NCBI GenBank assembly: GCA_017163975.1
Contig: JAFFSR010000251.1
Coordinates: forward strand, 3,596,001-3,660,000
Direction: 5' to 3'
Origin: Anastatus disparis
Lineage: Eukaryota; Arthropoda; Insecta; Hymenoptera; Eupelmidae
DNA: 64,000 bases
Positions 39,784 through 51,997 of this stretch are shown one piece after another. The stretch's first letter is position 1. Each line of letters begins with the position of its first letter. The translations under genes were made by a program, and so were the position numbers. Under the pieces are notes generated by a model. It had not been told where the DNA came from. It did no database searches and saw nothing but the letters and a program-made list of their open reading frames with translations.

Positions 39784-42700
39784 TTCTCTCCAAGGGTTAT
39801 GCAGCTATATGTTTTAACCAATCTTCCACGATATGGAAGTTTCGAAGCTTTGGGCGGTTGTGGTTTAGGAAACGCCATGGCAAAAGCGACTTGTGCCTTT
39901 GCACACGTATATACGTATATATTCTATTTCTCTTGTTTTCTCTCCAGCTATCTTTTGTGTTTATATGTGTATGTATGTATGTGTATGTTAAGGCTCGTGG
40001 AATTGCTTAAAGCGCGTAATAATCGGCGTTAAGCCGACAAAACTACGGCAATAATGCACCTTCGCAAGTTTAAGAGCCGTTTATACTCGTCTTCAACATT
40101 TTCAAAGTTCGAGAGAAAAGGAGAGAGAGGGAGAAAATGGTTTTAAAGACTTATGTATACATTGTTTTACAAGTTATCCTAAGATATCAGATTATTGCTT
40201 GTAACGTTATTCCAAGCACTGGAGTTGTGGCATTTAAGAACATCGTTATTTTGATTTAAATATACTTCTTTTTGAATTTATGTATGCTGATAACAGTTCA
40301 AAGCATTTTTCTTATCAAAAAGTAAATTAAAAAACATAAAAAACTATTGGACAGACGTGATTGTTGAAGTTAACTAAAATAACCATAATGATGGAATTTT
40401 CCTTTACACCATACTTTTTAGAGTTACTTGAAGTTGTAATCTTTTTCAATTATTAAAATGAGCGAGTTATCTTGCTAGGTGAAATCAAATATATAATTAG
40501 AATTTATTTTTATAAATACATTTTATATTTTTAAAAATATGGAATAAAATAAACGACGAAATCAAAAGTTTTCTTTTTTCTTTAAGAATTTACGTTTCTA
40601 ATACTTTATTAGAAATGCAATTAAACTTTATTAACAATTAAAAATCGCTGAAAGTAAACATTGCCGTTCTAATTTGCGAATTCGCAATGTCAAATAGAAG
40701 AGCACCCATAGCAATGTGTACGAGATACAGGATCGAAAGGTTATATCCGATTCTCTCTGTGTATATAAACATGCCCTGCAGGTGCGTGTCACACATGCGC
40801 GTAAGTAAATCTTCGGAAATACTATGGATTTACGAGGTTAGAACGAGATGATGCTAGTAGTCGCCAAATTATCTAGATATGCATGTATAGGAGATGGATT
40901 TACGTAAAGACATGTAACGGCTTTGATAAACATCGTACACGTTAAACATGGGAAATTTATTTTAAGGATAAAGTTGATTTTTCAAGCGTTTTGTCAGATA
41001 AAATTTTTACTTAAAAAATTTTAGTTTTAGTTATACAAAGTTTTCTTTTTCATTATCTAATTTTTAGCGATAAATTTAGATGTTACCTTTTTCCTATTTT
41101 GCAATATCTCTAAAATTCACAAATACAGGAAATATTTAATTTAATGAAACGCACTTTTTAAACATATTCCAAGCTTTCTTTTTCATCTGTCGAAAAGAAT
41201 AATTTCATCAGAAGCATTTATATATTGCACATTAAAATAATTGAATAACAACCATCTCTAATTAAACATGAAACATTGAGAACATCACCTCAAGCAAAAC
41301 TATATACCAAGTGAAGATGCGTAATATTGCGCATGATTTCTCATGACTAGCCAGGTTAGCATTGTTTGATTTGTGTGTAAGAGAGGGAGAGAACAGAAGC
41401 GGGCGATTCGCAAATGCTTTGGTTGGTGCCTGCTGTTTGTACGGTTAGATGAGCAATATATATATACGCACACATATATATAGGATATACAGTGTTGAAT
41501 GGAATGTGCATAGCTTAAGTGATCCATGATGAAAGTGGAATAGAAATAGAATAGGATTATACTAGTAGTGTATGGTATGGGAGGGGAAGGGATTGGCTAG
41601 ACAAGGTGCGCTTATGTGTAATTGCTGAGAACGCGCCAACGTTGCACTCGGGGATAACAAGACTACTGAGTTAAGCTATGATTGTTTATGGGTATGAGGG
41701 ATGTTTGTGTTATGAATAGGAAAGATCGTTCGAGTTAATAATGATAAAAAATTTAATTGGCACTTCTATTCTTGTTTAAATTTTTTAGGGAAATTCTTAA
41801 TAAATAATCAATTATTCATTGAAATTCAATAATGAAATTCTTCGTACAATTTATTCAAAAAGAATATTATCTTTTTAAAACTTTCTTGTTGAAACGTAAT
41901 GTGAAGTACCACGCTAAAAATAATAAAATTTTGCTTTAAAAATACACTTAACCTTTGTAAAATAAACAAAAATCCTGAATGTGGATACTGGATAAATTAG
42001 ATTCATAAAGTCGTCAACTAATATTTGACCAAATACATGAGATCTCGATTGCGTTTTATATATACATGGAACTCAAATAAGAAATTTGAGAAAGGATTAT
42101 TATAACTCGGTAGTCACAGAATTGTGGACATTTCTACGATTTTGTTTGCGTAGAAAGACCAGGATATGTATTCGCATGACTTATTTTCTTTAGTCCAATG
42201 TATTTTGATGATTTACTTCATTATAGACCTTTTTATAGTTTAAGAATGGTTTTTTGGAAAGCTTATGATACTTATATTTTCATAAATATTTACTATAAAT
42301 TATGTTTCGCTTCATGAGAATAAACAGTCTATGATTAGAAAATCAACTTTGATCATATCTCCTTATATACAGAATATATAAAGGTGTAATTAAAATTTAA
42401 TTAACGTGAAGTACAATAAGAAACATAGACATAAATTTTCATGACTGACTTTATAAACAAAGAGGAAATCGATAGGTATGTTTAAAAAGAAAATTTAATC
42501 GTCGTTGATGCCATTGTACGTAACGTCATGTGATCTCATTTGCAAGGACGCATAGCACTGTGACCGGCAAACATGCGAGCATAATTTAATCCTCGTTCAT
42601 TAGGATGAGACCAAAGTGTCGAGTTGCAAGAGAGACCAGAATGGAACTTTGGATTCGGTAATTTATTTAGTTATTCTCTTTGATCTTTTTTAAAATATCT

Positions 42701-43961
42701 TTTATTCGCATTCTGTTTCTCATTTTGTTTACGTTAAATAGAAAGAGTAATCAAATGCAGGTAATCAAAGGATAAAGTTTATTGGTTTATTTAATAAATT
42801 ATGTTTAAACTTTTCAAATGAAAATTTTTTAATGAATCGTACGACAATTCGTATTAAAAATTAATATGATATATTCATATTTTATAACAGTAATTATAAT
42901 TTAACAAGCCCAATAGATTTCGAAGGTTTGTGCTCTTCGATCCTTGCTTTTAAGTATAAACGCTTTTATCGACGCATTTTATTTTGACTCCCTCTCTTTC
43001 CTGCATCTCTATTCAGTTGCTAAACTGTGGATCGGACGGATGACTCGATTAGTTTCACATTGGATTTGCGATACCAGTTGGAAAATCACGATGTACAGTG
43101 AAATTTCTCGAGCGCGAGAGAGTAATAGAGAAAGAGATGAGGATAGAGAGCGAGAGTTTGATATAGAAGGGATTGGTTAAATGTACTATGGGAAAAGACA
43201 TGTACAGTAAAGCAGAGCAATCCGATCATGATGATGGTGCATCCTAATCGAATTAAACCTCCTGTCCGTCCGCAGTAATGTTTACGAGAACAAGTACTCT
43301 CGGAATTTAGCTTGTATTCGCGATAATGGACGTGTACATAAAAGAGGGAGAAAGAGAATTAAGTAAAGAGAATACGTGAGGCTTGTTAAAATTTCGATAA
43401 ATAGAATAACTATTTTTGTGAAAACTAAGAGAGTGGAAAAAAGTGGTGTCAAAGTAAGGCGTAAAATTAAAAGATTAAAATGCACCAAAATCAACTATTA
43501 TAGTAATGTAATGCAAGACTAAACGCTAGTGTGGAGAAAATACCACTTGTCTATATTTTTTAGGAACAAATAGTGACCAGAATTTAATTATAAAACTTGT
43601 TATGATTAGCTTATTATTTCACCAAAATATTTTATTTTGGCTTTTTTCCAGTTCACCTTTGAAAAAAGGTGAATCTAGATTTGGTCGATGGAAAATTTTC
43701 AATATGTTCAATCTTTATTTTTGAGTTTCTTTAATTAGTATTAATTATTGATTTGGTGCATATATAAAAAGTAACAATAAATAGTTTGTGATAGTACTAT
43801 TTTTGAAAGATAAGAATAAACATTTTTCTATTCATACACCTTTTTTTTTTGTTTTTTATGAATAGTAGGGAGAGGGGAATAGATAATGAAAAGGAACTTG
43901 AATGTGATTGTCTTCAATGTGGAGACTGAAAAATGTAGATATACGAAAATTGTTGCACAAT

Positions 43962-44016
43962 TGATATTTATCTTGAATCCAGTCCTTAATATGAACTGCA
44001 TTCAAGATAAATATCA
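43962..44016 (-). other. Perfect 17-bp stem with a 21-nt loop
   Basis: The stem GATATTTATCTTGAAT (43963-43978) pairs with its reverse complement at 44000-44015, and T43962-A44016 extends it by one pair. The loop is 43979-43999. It lies within an 84-codon minus-strand open frame (43856-44110) whose translation looks less repetitive than most here (FLYADEICQMLSKEGMIF is part of it). The size resembles a microRNA precursor, but the stem is short and its flanks pair poorly. Confidence 0.3.
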
Positions 44017-44602
44017 TGCCTTCTTTTGATAGCATTTGGCATATTTCATCCGCATATAGAAATGTACCACTTTCAAATGTCATTTGTTTATAGTTACTAA
44101 TTGTTATCAAATTAAATCAATACAAAATATATTTTTAATAGATTACGTTCTTTACTAAATTAATTTCTATAAATTTGGTTTACTTAATTTTTTTAGATTT
44201 TATTCGAAATTTTGCGTCTTTCCTCGGTTCACTTTATAGGCTTTCATTCTCCTTCTATATACCAAACATAGCCGTGAGTGACGACGATATCGACGTCAAT
44301 GAACTAGCTGCAGTATTACTTTACTACCACTACCACCAAAACCTGTAATGGTACGATAAAAGAGATTAGACCACGGATAGAAGCAAAAGAAAGATGGAAA
44401 AGGAAAGAGAGTGAAAATCGTTAAAGTGAAATGGTCGATTGTCAGAAAAGCAGTTTTGTGCTTGCACTGCGTTTTTTTCTTTCTTCTTTCTTTCTTTCTT
44501 ATATGACCGTCGCTTTGAGTATAAAAGAACAGCAAAAAAAAAGCCTTTTTCTTTAATATAATACAAGTGAAGGTTGAAAAAAAAAGAATGAAAGTAACTA
44601 TA

Positions 44603-44722
44603 CCCATGGTATATTGGTGGTCATTTCAAAGTAAATACATTTATACGTCCACTTATTGCCAGACTGCACTAGACCCAATGACTTTTGTGGAGCACGGAGC
44701 AGTTTCGTGAAACTGTAAAATA
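44603..44722 (-). other. Possible but unproven minus-strand exon
   Basis: A strong acceptor (TTTTGTCTTCTATTTTACAG) precedes a stretch open in one frame only, including KLLRAPQKSLGLVQSGNKW, up to a weak possible donor, CCATGG|GTATAG. If used, it would end in phase 0, which matches the start of the 38719-38831 exon. The peptide does not look like the EF hand expected at that place in an RHBDL1/3 protein. It may be a chance acceptor or an alternative exon. Confidence 0.2.
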
Positions 44723-45906
44723 GAAGACAAAATTGAAACTGCGTGATACTGTGTATAGAGTACGGTCATTCGATCCCTTACTTTTACATCTAGGCAGAGC
44801 TCAATTTCACTTATGGATGATAACTATTTTCTTTAGGAACAATAAAAAGGATTTCAGTAGATTTGCTGATAAATGTTTTGTCTTTTAGTAAAGGTATTTT
44901 AGATTTAATAAAAGTTGGTTTATCAAATAATATATTATAAATTTCATTAAACATAATGCTCCAATTTTTATTTTAGTAATATATACTATCAAAATCAAAG
45001 AAAAATGATCCAATAATAAACACGCAGATGCATTGATATGAATGTATATATCCACAAACGGTTAATGCTCGAGTAGAGAAATATTGGGTGATCATTGGTG
45101 AAACTGTGGTTTCACGGTTTGACGTTTAATTAGAAAGTGCAAATTAATATCAATTGATTTGTTAGCATTTCGTCCCGTGTATATACCGAGGATTGATGTG
45201 GTTATTACGGATTGCGCGCTTTAATCTTTACTGCATCCATTATCATAATTGAAACATAAAAATTCGCTAAGTAGAGCTAAGTTAAACGATTCTAGAGAAA
45301 AAAATCCCTTTTAAATTATTATATATCATGTTAATGTTCTATGGTACATAAAGTTTATACAAAATTTTATGCTTTTTTTCAAACTAATCACTTATAGTCG
45401 AGGACTGTTTACTTAATGGAAGTAAAAAGTTGTTCATTACAAATAGTACATGTGAAAATGTATAAAATAATAAACGATAATGGAGATATGCAAAGTTTAT
45501 TAATTTGGAAAAGATTAATTAAACCGTATAATTACAATTTTTAAAGTATAAAAAAACTAAATTATCAAAAATGCTTTATTTTAATCTACATACACGATAT
45601 TCTTAAACTTCTTTTTGAATGTAGCAATTGATGCAACCCTGTCATGCCTGTGTAAAATTAGGTCGGTAGCGTAAGATTGTGGCTGTGACTATAAGGTTTG
45701 GATGAATCTTATTTTGAAAATAGATAATTTCCTAATGTTTGAAATCGGAGAAACACTCATTGAGTTATAAAGCTGCACGATTCGATTCATCCGTGGTTTA
45801 TCAACAATTTCCGCTTGATGGATTCTACTTTCGAATCGTAGCTTTTAGAGATGATTACCACGCTTCTAGGCCTCGTTAAATATGAATTTCTCATATTGAA
45901 TCTCAA

Positions 45907-46297
45907 CATGAGAGCGCGGTGGCGTAATGGATAGAGCTCTTGCCTTCAACGCGGAGGGCATGGGTTCGAATCCTGGCCAGGTACCTCTAACTTTTTTTTC
46001 GAAAGAAAATAAGTGTATGTGCCATTTATATCGCGACTCTTTAAAAAATCCGACCTCATTGGGTATCGGTTGATTGTTGGTTACAAAAGTGGCTGACCAT
46101 CCATCGGTAGTCAAAGTTTTCGGTATGGTGGGTCTGACAGTCCTAGCCTGATGTAATGTGTTAAACAGATGCCGGGCGGGGGACTTCCTCGACTTCACCA
46201 TATATAAAAGGTTAATCATATAGAGGACAATATCCTTTATATATTAATCTTTTTCACAAAAAAAGAAAATAATAAAAAAAAAAAAAAAAAAAAAAAA
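45907..46297 (+). mobile_element. tRNA-derived SINE with poly-A tail, about 391 bp
   Basis: Seen: the element is flanked by a perfect 14-bp target duplication, ATATTGAATCTCAA, at 45893-45906 and 46298-46311. The 5' head is tRNA-like, with an A-box-like TGGCGTAATGG (45920-45930) and a canonical B box GGGTTCGAATCC (45962-45973). The body is unrelated to tRNA, and the 3' end is an A-rich tail from about 46258. The expected acceptor stem does not pair, so this is not a working tRNA gene. Known: this layout (Pol III head, body, A-rich tail, direct repeats) defines a SINE copied by a LINE reverse transcriptase. The perfect duplication suggests a fairly recent insertion. A minus-strand frame at 45866-46219 is only its reverse translation. 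Confidence 0.92.
45915..45975 (+). promoter_or_regulatory. Internal Pol III promoter (A and B boxes) of the SINE
   Basis: The A-box-like TGGCGTAATGG and the B box GGGTTCGAATCC are 31 bp apart, the spacing of a tRNA. In a tRNA fold the anticodon loop reads CTTCAAC. The T stem has two G-C pairs, two G-T wobbles and a mismatch, which indicates decay from the parent tRNA. Confidence 0.75.
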
Positions 46298-46311
46298 ATA
46301 TTGAATCTCAA

Positions 46312-46967
46312 TCCGAATACGATTATTTCAAAGGACAATAATTGATGTTGAGAACAGGCAATATTGTGGTGTACGTCATGATACAGTTATTTCGTCTTCT
46401 ACAAAAAAACAGTCAGATGATGCAGTCACGCGAATTTTAAAAAGAATTAGATAACTAGATTACGTATGAAAATCCAAAAATATATATATATTTTACATAA
46501 AATTATATTAATAGGTCTTAAGATTAATAAATACAACATTTATGTAATTAAAGGAAGGAACATCCAAAAAATTTATCAAATTATATCATTTTATTATATA
46601 ATGTGTAATTTAAAAAATAAGACATCATATGATTATTTAAAGAGCTTTTCATAAGTTCTATATAAATAAATCAATAGTGACTGATAATTTTGAATTATTT
46701 CTCGGAGAGGAGATATGAACATTTTTCAAGAGCAAAAATATACGTCATAGCAGTGCTCAGCTGTAAACGATACTCACGAAAAGATAATTGATACCCTTAA
46801 ACTTCTAAAAGGCTTATGTTAAAAGAAGACTCATTTGAACAATTTTTGATTATCATTGTAAATGGCTACAAAATTAATATTCTAACGAGAGTTTCGAATT
46901 TGATTATCAATGATGCCTCCTAGGAAAACAGATGAAATTATGTATTTATATCGGAATAGACAAATTT
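46312..46967. other. AT-rich spacer between two retroposed elements
   Basis: About 650 bp of AT-rich DNA with a 62-codon chance frame (46466-46654) rich in Ile, Lys, Tyr and Asn. Nothing is recognised. Confidence 0.5.
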
Positions 46968-46979
46968 AAAGTCACATTG

Positions 46980-47246
46980 ACAGGTTAGGTTAGTTCAGAA
47001 GAAAGGTCTAGGAAATGGTGCCAGTCTGATGCAATATATTAAACAGTTCCGGGTTAGATCACACCGGAAGATGAAAGGAGAGTAGAGAGTGAATTTAGTG
47101 GGTAAAAATTTCGCATTGACTACGGGAGCTCTTGAAGGTGTCTTTCTAGCCTCCACTGGGAAGAGCTGGAGTGATCCTTATTTCCGAAAAAAGCCAAGAA
47201 GAGGGTAAAGTGAGAAGGCTCACATCCTTTTATCTAATAGAAAAAA
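46980..47246 (+). mobile_element. Second retroposed SINE-like element, about 267 bp, beginning with TTAGG-type repeats
   Basis: Seen: the direct repeat AAAGTCACATTG lies at 46968-46979 and 47247-47258. GTCACATTG is unambiguous; the leading A's merge with the tail. The element begins ACAGGTTAGGTTAG, so it has two TTAGG-type units at its 5' tip, and it ends in an A9 run. A 24-bp core at 47023-47046 matches the SINE at 46145-46168 at 20 of 24 positions, and all four differences are transitions. No Pol III boxes are obvious, so it may be a 5'-truncated or different-headed member of a related family. It has no coding capacity. Confidence 0.75.
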
Positions 47247-47258
47247 AAAGTCACATTG

Positions 47259-48840
47259 TGAGGGGTGTTACGTATCTGATGACTATTGACAGAGAAACGG
47301 TACGAAAACGTCATGCTAAATAAATGCGAAAACGCAGAGAAAAACTTGTATATGTAGACACAAATTGCAAGATAATGAAAATGGAAAAGAATAGAAAAGA
47401 TTAAACGATGTTGCACTTATCTAAACAAATAAAGAACAAAATATATTTACGTAACAGAAATATTAGTCATATGAGTTTTATAGTTTATAAAATAAGCAAG
47501 GGTGATTATGACAGTTGCGTACAAAACACTTTTTATATAAACGCATTTCTCGTACTTTAATTAAAATTGAAAAATGTAGTATAAATTTTACATCTGTAAA
47601 TTAGAAATTTTTGAGCCACCATCAAAAGCCTTAGCTAATCAATAAAAGCGAGTGTCGATCATTTGTTTATTTAACAAACCATTCAGTTCTAAACACTACT
47701 AACGTTAATTAATATTTATTTCAATAGTTTACAATATCCCCAATAATTTTAATAACAAACATCTATTCACAACACAGCTAAATAAGATAAAACTTTCAAA
47801 ACAACGAACGTTATAAACATCAATAAATTAATTTTATCAAAAAGGGGTTGTAACCAAAGTGTGCACTTGTACTTGTCACCAACTTTTCTCTCACTCTCAA
47901 TAAGCTTGAGCTTCTATCTTTGTTCGTGATAAAGGAGCTTTTAATTGTAATCCAGAACAATGTCTTGAGCATCAGGATTTAGCTTTCATGAAACAACATC
48001 GAAGTTTACTTCGAAATATATATATATAGAAAGGGAGAAATATATTAGGATTGTTAACGAGTATTTCACGCAGTTTGCTTCTGCATATGCGCTTCTGGAT
48101 AATTCATCGTATAATATATAATGCAATAGACAGTATAGATATATAGTTAAGTACATTGAAATCAGATACCTCTGCACAGACGAGCGTCGTGTTAGAAACT
48201 ATAATAATAACAACAACGCGAACTGCTATACTGGAAATAAACTTAAACTTACTTAGTCCCTTTTTGTTAGACCCATGAATTTGAGAATCGTGTGCGTATG
48301 ATCTGCTTTATTTTAATTTCTATAAATCAAAACTTTCTTGTAAGTTACTAAAACAAACGACTTTTTAATAAAATTTTAAAAAATTTAATTACTTTTTTTT
48401 GTAAAAGAACGTCTATATATAAGAAATATTACCATTTTTATGGGAGTGTTAAATAATAAATGATATTATTTTCTTCTAAAATAATTATAGATTTGGTCTG
48501 TTAAAAAGAATGTTCCACATTAGGGTTTTGGATTTTCTTCGAACTTCCAGATATTATTTCTGATGTAATATTATGCAAAAAAGTCGTGTTCATCATAACA
48601 TTTAACATTTGATTTTTTTTATTATGGACTTATTTAGATAAAATATGTACAGACAATAAATGCTGCATTTTATTCTAAATTTTATTTCAATTTTAATGTT
48701 GATAATAATCATTTTCATTAATTGTTTACTTGAAACAATATTTTTATAATAACTTAAATGATGTTTAATTAAATATTTTCCTTATTCTAAAAACTTTTTC
48801 TCTTTTCGTTCGAAAAAGTTAGCGTTCAATAAAGAGTAAA
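47259..48840. other. AT-rich stretch with no recognised feature
   Basis: AT-rich with short homopolymers. Open frames at 47234-47416 and 47986-48177 (both minus) are short, rich in Phe, Ile, Tyr and Ser, and lack splice sites. Confidence 0.5.
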
Positions 48841-49129
48841 ACCACAGGTATGCGGCATGTTCACTTGATATGCATTTCTTTACCAACTATCTAAATGACA
48901 TTTGCCGCAGCCTTGATACTTTATTATGCAAAAAGGTGTAACATGGCAGATTGGCCATATTACTTAGATGTATATTTGTGGCGCACATAGCCGACAGAAG
49001 GGAGCATCTAACTACGGGCAAGACGGAAAGCAGACCACGCGAGTCAAATAGTTAAAAGTATAACTCAAAATCGTTGGCACACACGTGCGAATTTATAAAG
49101 CACGTATAATGTGCAGTGATATAGCTAGC

Positions 49130-49300
49130 GAGCAGCTTGACTCGAGTAGCTGAGCTTGGGTCCGTTTAGGATCGTTTGTCTCTCTCTTGCGGCGCGCGCA
49201 GCGTACAGCAAGAGAGATGAAGCTGAGCATAGACAGGAAGGAATGCCATTGCATTATTCCTTCTGTCGCCGGCGTCCGATAAAGAGCGTTACGACTTGCG
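49130..49300. promoter_or_regulatory. CpG-rich patch, possible promoter or enhancer
   Basis: This stretch is more GC-rich than its surroundings and includes GCGGCGCGCGCAGCG and CGCCGGCGTCCG. About 45 bp to its right is TCAGTG (49344-49349, plus strand), which resembles an insect initiator. No confident exon follows. It lies upstream of the known rhomboid exons in the sense of transcription, so an alternative promoter is possible but unproven. Confidence 0.2.
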
Positions 49301-49353
49301 ATATTGCGTAATACTTTTCTGGTTGTGGTTACAATTATCGTAGTCAGTGTGAG

Positions 49354-49599
49354 CGAAAATAGATAGATTTACTATTCTATTTCTTTTATTGTGAATTTAA
49401 ATAATATCACGATTGCTAATTAAAATAATATAGTTGGTTGCTTTGTTTGTGTGACGTGTGTGCCGGGCGATCTCGTGCGCGTTCTTTTGCATATATTCCC
49501 TTCGTGCTTTTCTAATTATTTCTATTTAGCAATCGTGCACTCGCAACAATTTTAAGCACAATAAAATAACTTTGAGAATAGTAAATCTATCTATTTTCG
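49354..49599. repeat. Imperfect inverted repeat with perfect 25-bp tips (possible MITE or hairpin locus)
   Basis: The outer 25 bp (49354-49378) are the exact reverse complement of 49575-49599. Homology continues inward as TTATTGTG and CACGATTGCTAA blocks with small gaps, giving arms of roughly 80 bp around a loop of about 80 bp. No target duplication is visible at the tips. It could be an eroded MITE or a structured-RNA locus. Confidence 0.65.
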
Positions 49600-49744
49600 T
49601 TATAATATATTAATAATGAAAATGCCAGTTGTGACAACCTTGGGGATCAGGAGGTTGCACTAAATTTATAAAAATATATAAGTAGTAATTAAGTAGATAA
49701 TAAAAAAAAAGAGAAACTTTATTTAAGAAAGTTGTACAGTAATC

Positions 49745-49805
49745 GTACGCCAGGTCGCTCAAAATGGACGCCAGCCGCGTATAGCGTACGCGACGCCGCT
49801 TGCTC
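49745..49805. promoter_or_regulatory. Compact CpG-rich segment with a YY1/Pho-like word
   Basis: About 60 bp of GC-rich sequence contains CAAAATGGACGCC, which resembles a YY1/Pho site, and several CGCGACG words, embedded in AT-rich DNA. It may be regulatory; the evidence is composition plus one weak motif match. Confidence 0.15.
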
Positions 49806-51750
49806 TACTTAAATAACTATTGGCACGACGAAAAGCAAATATTCACAAAAACGTAAGCAAAAAGGGACACGAACAATTAACACACAACAAAAGAAATAAT
49901 TAGATTATAATTCATTTTTTATAAATTAATATTTACACTTGTTATTTTTAAATTATCTAAAAAAATTTCAAAACTATCGTTGTGATGAGGATTTGTTATT
50001 CAAAAATAATAAATTTATGACTATAGTTTAATGTTTAATATTTTATTTCTCTTGAACTATTTATTTGTCTAGTTAGTTTACATAATTAAAAAACAAAACA
50101 AAATACTTTATCAGCATAGAAAAATTAAATTATTTAAAAAAGTTTTTCAAATTTTAAACTGTCGTTTAATCATGTAAACATAAATTTAACTCGCATTAAA
50201 ACACAACTACACACAAGCTACGTAAAAATTGATGTCACCTTATTTTTATAAAATATTAATATTAATATCTGAACCTATATTCATAAGTATATTCAATAGT
50301 AAATTAAATGCATCTATTATGACGCAAAACGTTATTGGCCTCGATGCCGTTCTCACTCCGTACGTTTTTTTTTTCATCGTGGGTGCACATAATTTTTCTT
50401 TTTTTTTTGCCAAGAGCAAAATGCATTTTATTGACGTTATAATACACGTACGCGCCGTATACAGTTAGATCTGTTTACTGCATTTAAAGCGTGGCATGTC
50501 TATCTATTATTTACATTGCAATCATAAAAAGCCAATCAGTATGAAAGCATCAAACACCCCCTAAGATATATATAAATATAAATATACGTACATATGGAAA
50601 GGGCGAAAAACAACATGTTTATAATTCATAAAAATTTTTTCCTATGAACGGTAATTTGTGAATAATGACTATATTACTAATATCATATACTATATTTTGT
50701 TCATTGAATTCAGGCTGCTTTATTTATCTGCTCTGGGAATGCATAATTTGATAATTCGATTTGCTTTAGTAATGAACCTTTTGTTAATTATATATTGAGA
50801 ATAATGTCAATTGCATGTTTTTCATTTTCTTAATATTCTTTTAACATATTTTGTTCATTTGTTAAATTTTTTATTTTTTTATTTTTAATGTTTTCTGCTC
50901 AATCATAGATGTTATGATTATATTAATTTAATAATATTGATTGTACGCTGACTTTTAATTTGTTAAAAGCTCGGCGGAAATCATTTTCAATCGAATGCAT
51001 CAAAGCTTTTAGGGGAACAAAAAGCGACATATAAAAATTGTAAAATTCAACAGTGTTGTTCTACTTTAAAATATCAACATTAATAATACATTAAAAAAAA
51101 GCAGTGTACATGACGAAAAAATGTATATCCATTTCAATCCCGATAAAGATTTTATTACGCGACGACAAGAAAAATTCATTATTGTACATAGGATTGAAAA
51201 CTATCATTTAAATCATGAGCTTTTACAGTGAAAGCTTAATAATGACTTTTCTAAATACGCAACATAAATAATAATAAATCATACGTTGCCGTCGAAACAT
51301 CAAAAGTTTACACTTTACCATACAAGCAGAATCGGATTTAATATACATTCTAAGATAACATCTACTTAGCAAACTCGTTGACAGCATCTACCATTTACTC
51401 TTCCTGAGAGAGAGAAAGAGAAGTCGGAAGAAGGTGTCCCTTTGGTAAACTAGTGTGTGTTGAAACGCAATTTCCGGTAACAAGACTCGTACTCGAGTAT
51501 ATAGCCAACGTCTTAACGTTTCTCCCTCTCGCTCTCTCTCTGTATATATGTATATTGACTGAAAATGTCCAAGGAAATTGCAAACGTGTGGTTATCGCAA
51601 AAGAAAGAAAAGAGTCCACGCTATCCTTTTCACACGTTAAAAGCTCTAGTCTATGCAATTTAAAAGAAAGACCAGCAGCAACAACAAAAAAAATAGCAAA
51701 ATAAACAAACTAAGAGAGTGTCGCAACATTGTTCTTTCTCTTTATTTTTT

Positions 51751-51782
51751 TGTCGTTGTTGTCGTCGTTGTTGTTGTTGTTG
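51751..51782. repeat. (GTT/GTC)n trinucleotide repeat
   Basis: A run of about ten GTT or GTC units. It produces Val, Leu and Gln runs in chance open frames on both strands. Confidence 0.85.
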
Positions 51783-51997
51783 CTTTTTTTTCCTTGCCTC
51801 TGTGTATGTGCGGTTTTGTCGCTCTTTCAAATGTGGACGTACTAGCAAATAATTACCTGACGTGAAAAGAGGGTTGTGGCTTAGTCTTTTCTTTTTTTTT
51901 CTTTCTTTATTTCTTTGTCCGTATTTTTTTTTCTCTCTCTGTGCATGTATACCATTCCTCCACGAGTACTGAATACCAGAAAAGGGGGTTGCGCTAT

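Larger units (their letters stand above)
38832..45892 (-). other. Intron, or intron plus 5' flank, of the rhomboid gene; no confirmed gene
   Basis: This is upstream of the 38719-38831 exon on the minus strand. It is AT-rich with scattered simple repeats such as (CA)n at 39764-39783. A possible but unproven minus-strand exon lies at 44603-44722, and a short perfect stem-loop at 43962-44016. I searched by eye for EF-hand coding sequence ending in phase 0 at a donor and found none. Confidence 0.5.

Noticed and set aside
44275..44345. Plus-strand peptide DDDIDVNEL, resembling an EF-hand loop
   Set aside because: It is on the strand opposite to the rhomboid gene, lacks the Gly and flanking helices of an EF hand, and soon meets a stop.
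45911..45984. A functional tRNA gene
   Set aside because: The B box is canonical, but the 7-bp acceptor stem does not pair, the T and D stems have mismatches, and the sequence is the head of a SINE with target duplications.
45866..46219. 117-codon minus-strand open frame
   Set aside because: It is the reverse translation of the SINE and ends at its boundaries, so it has no independent coding evidence.
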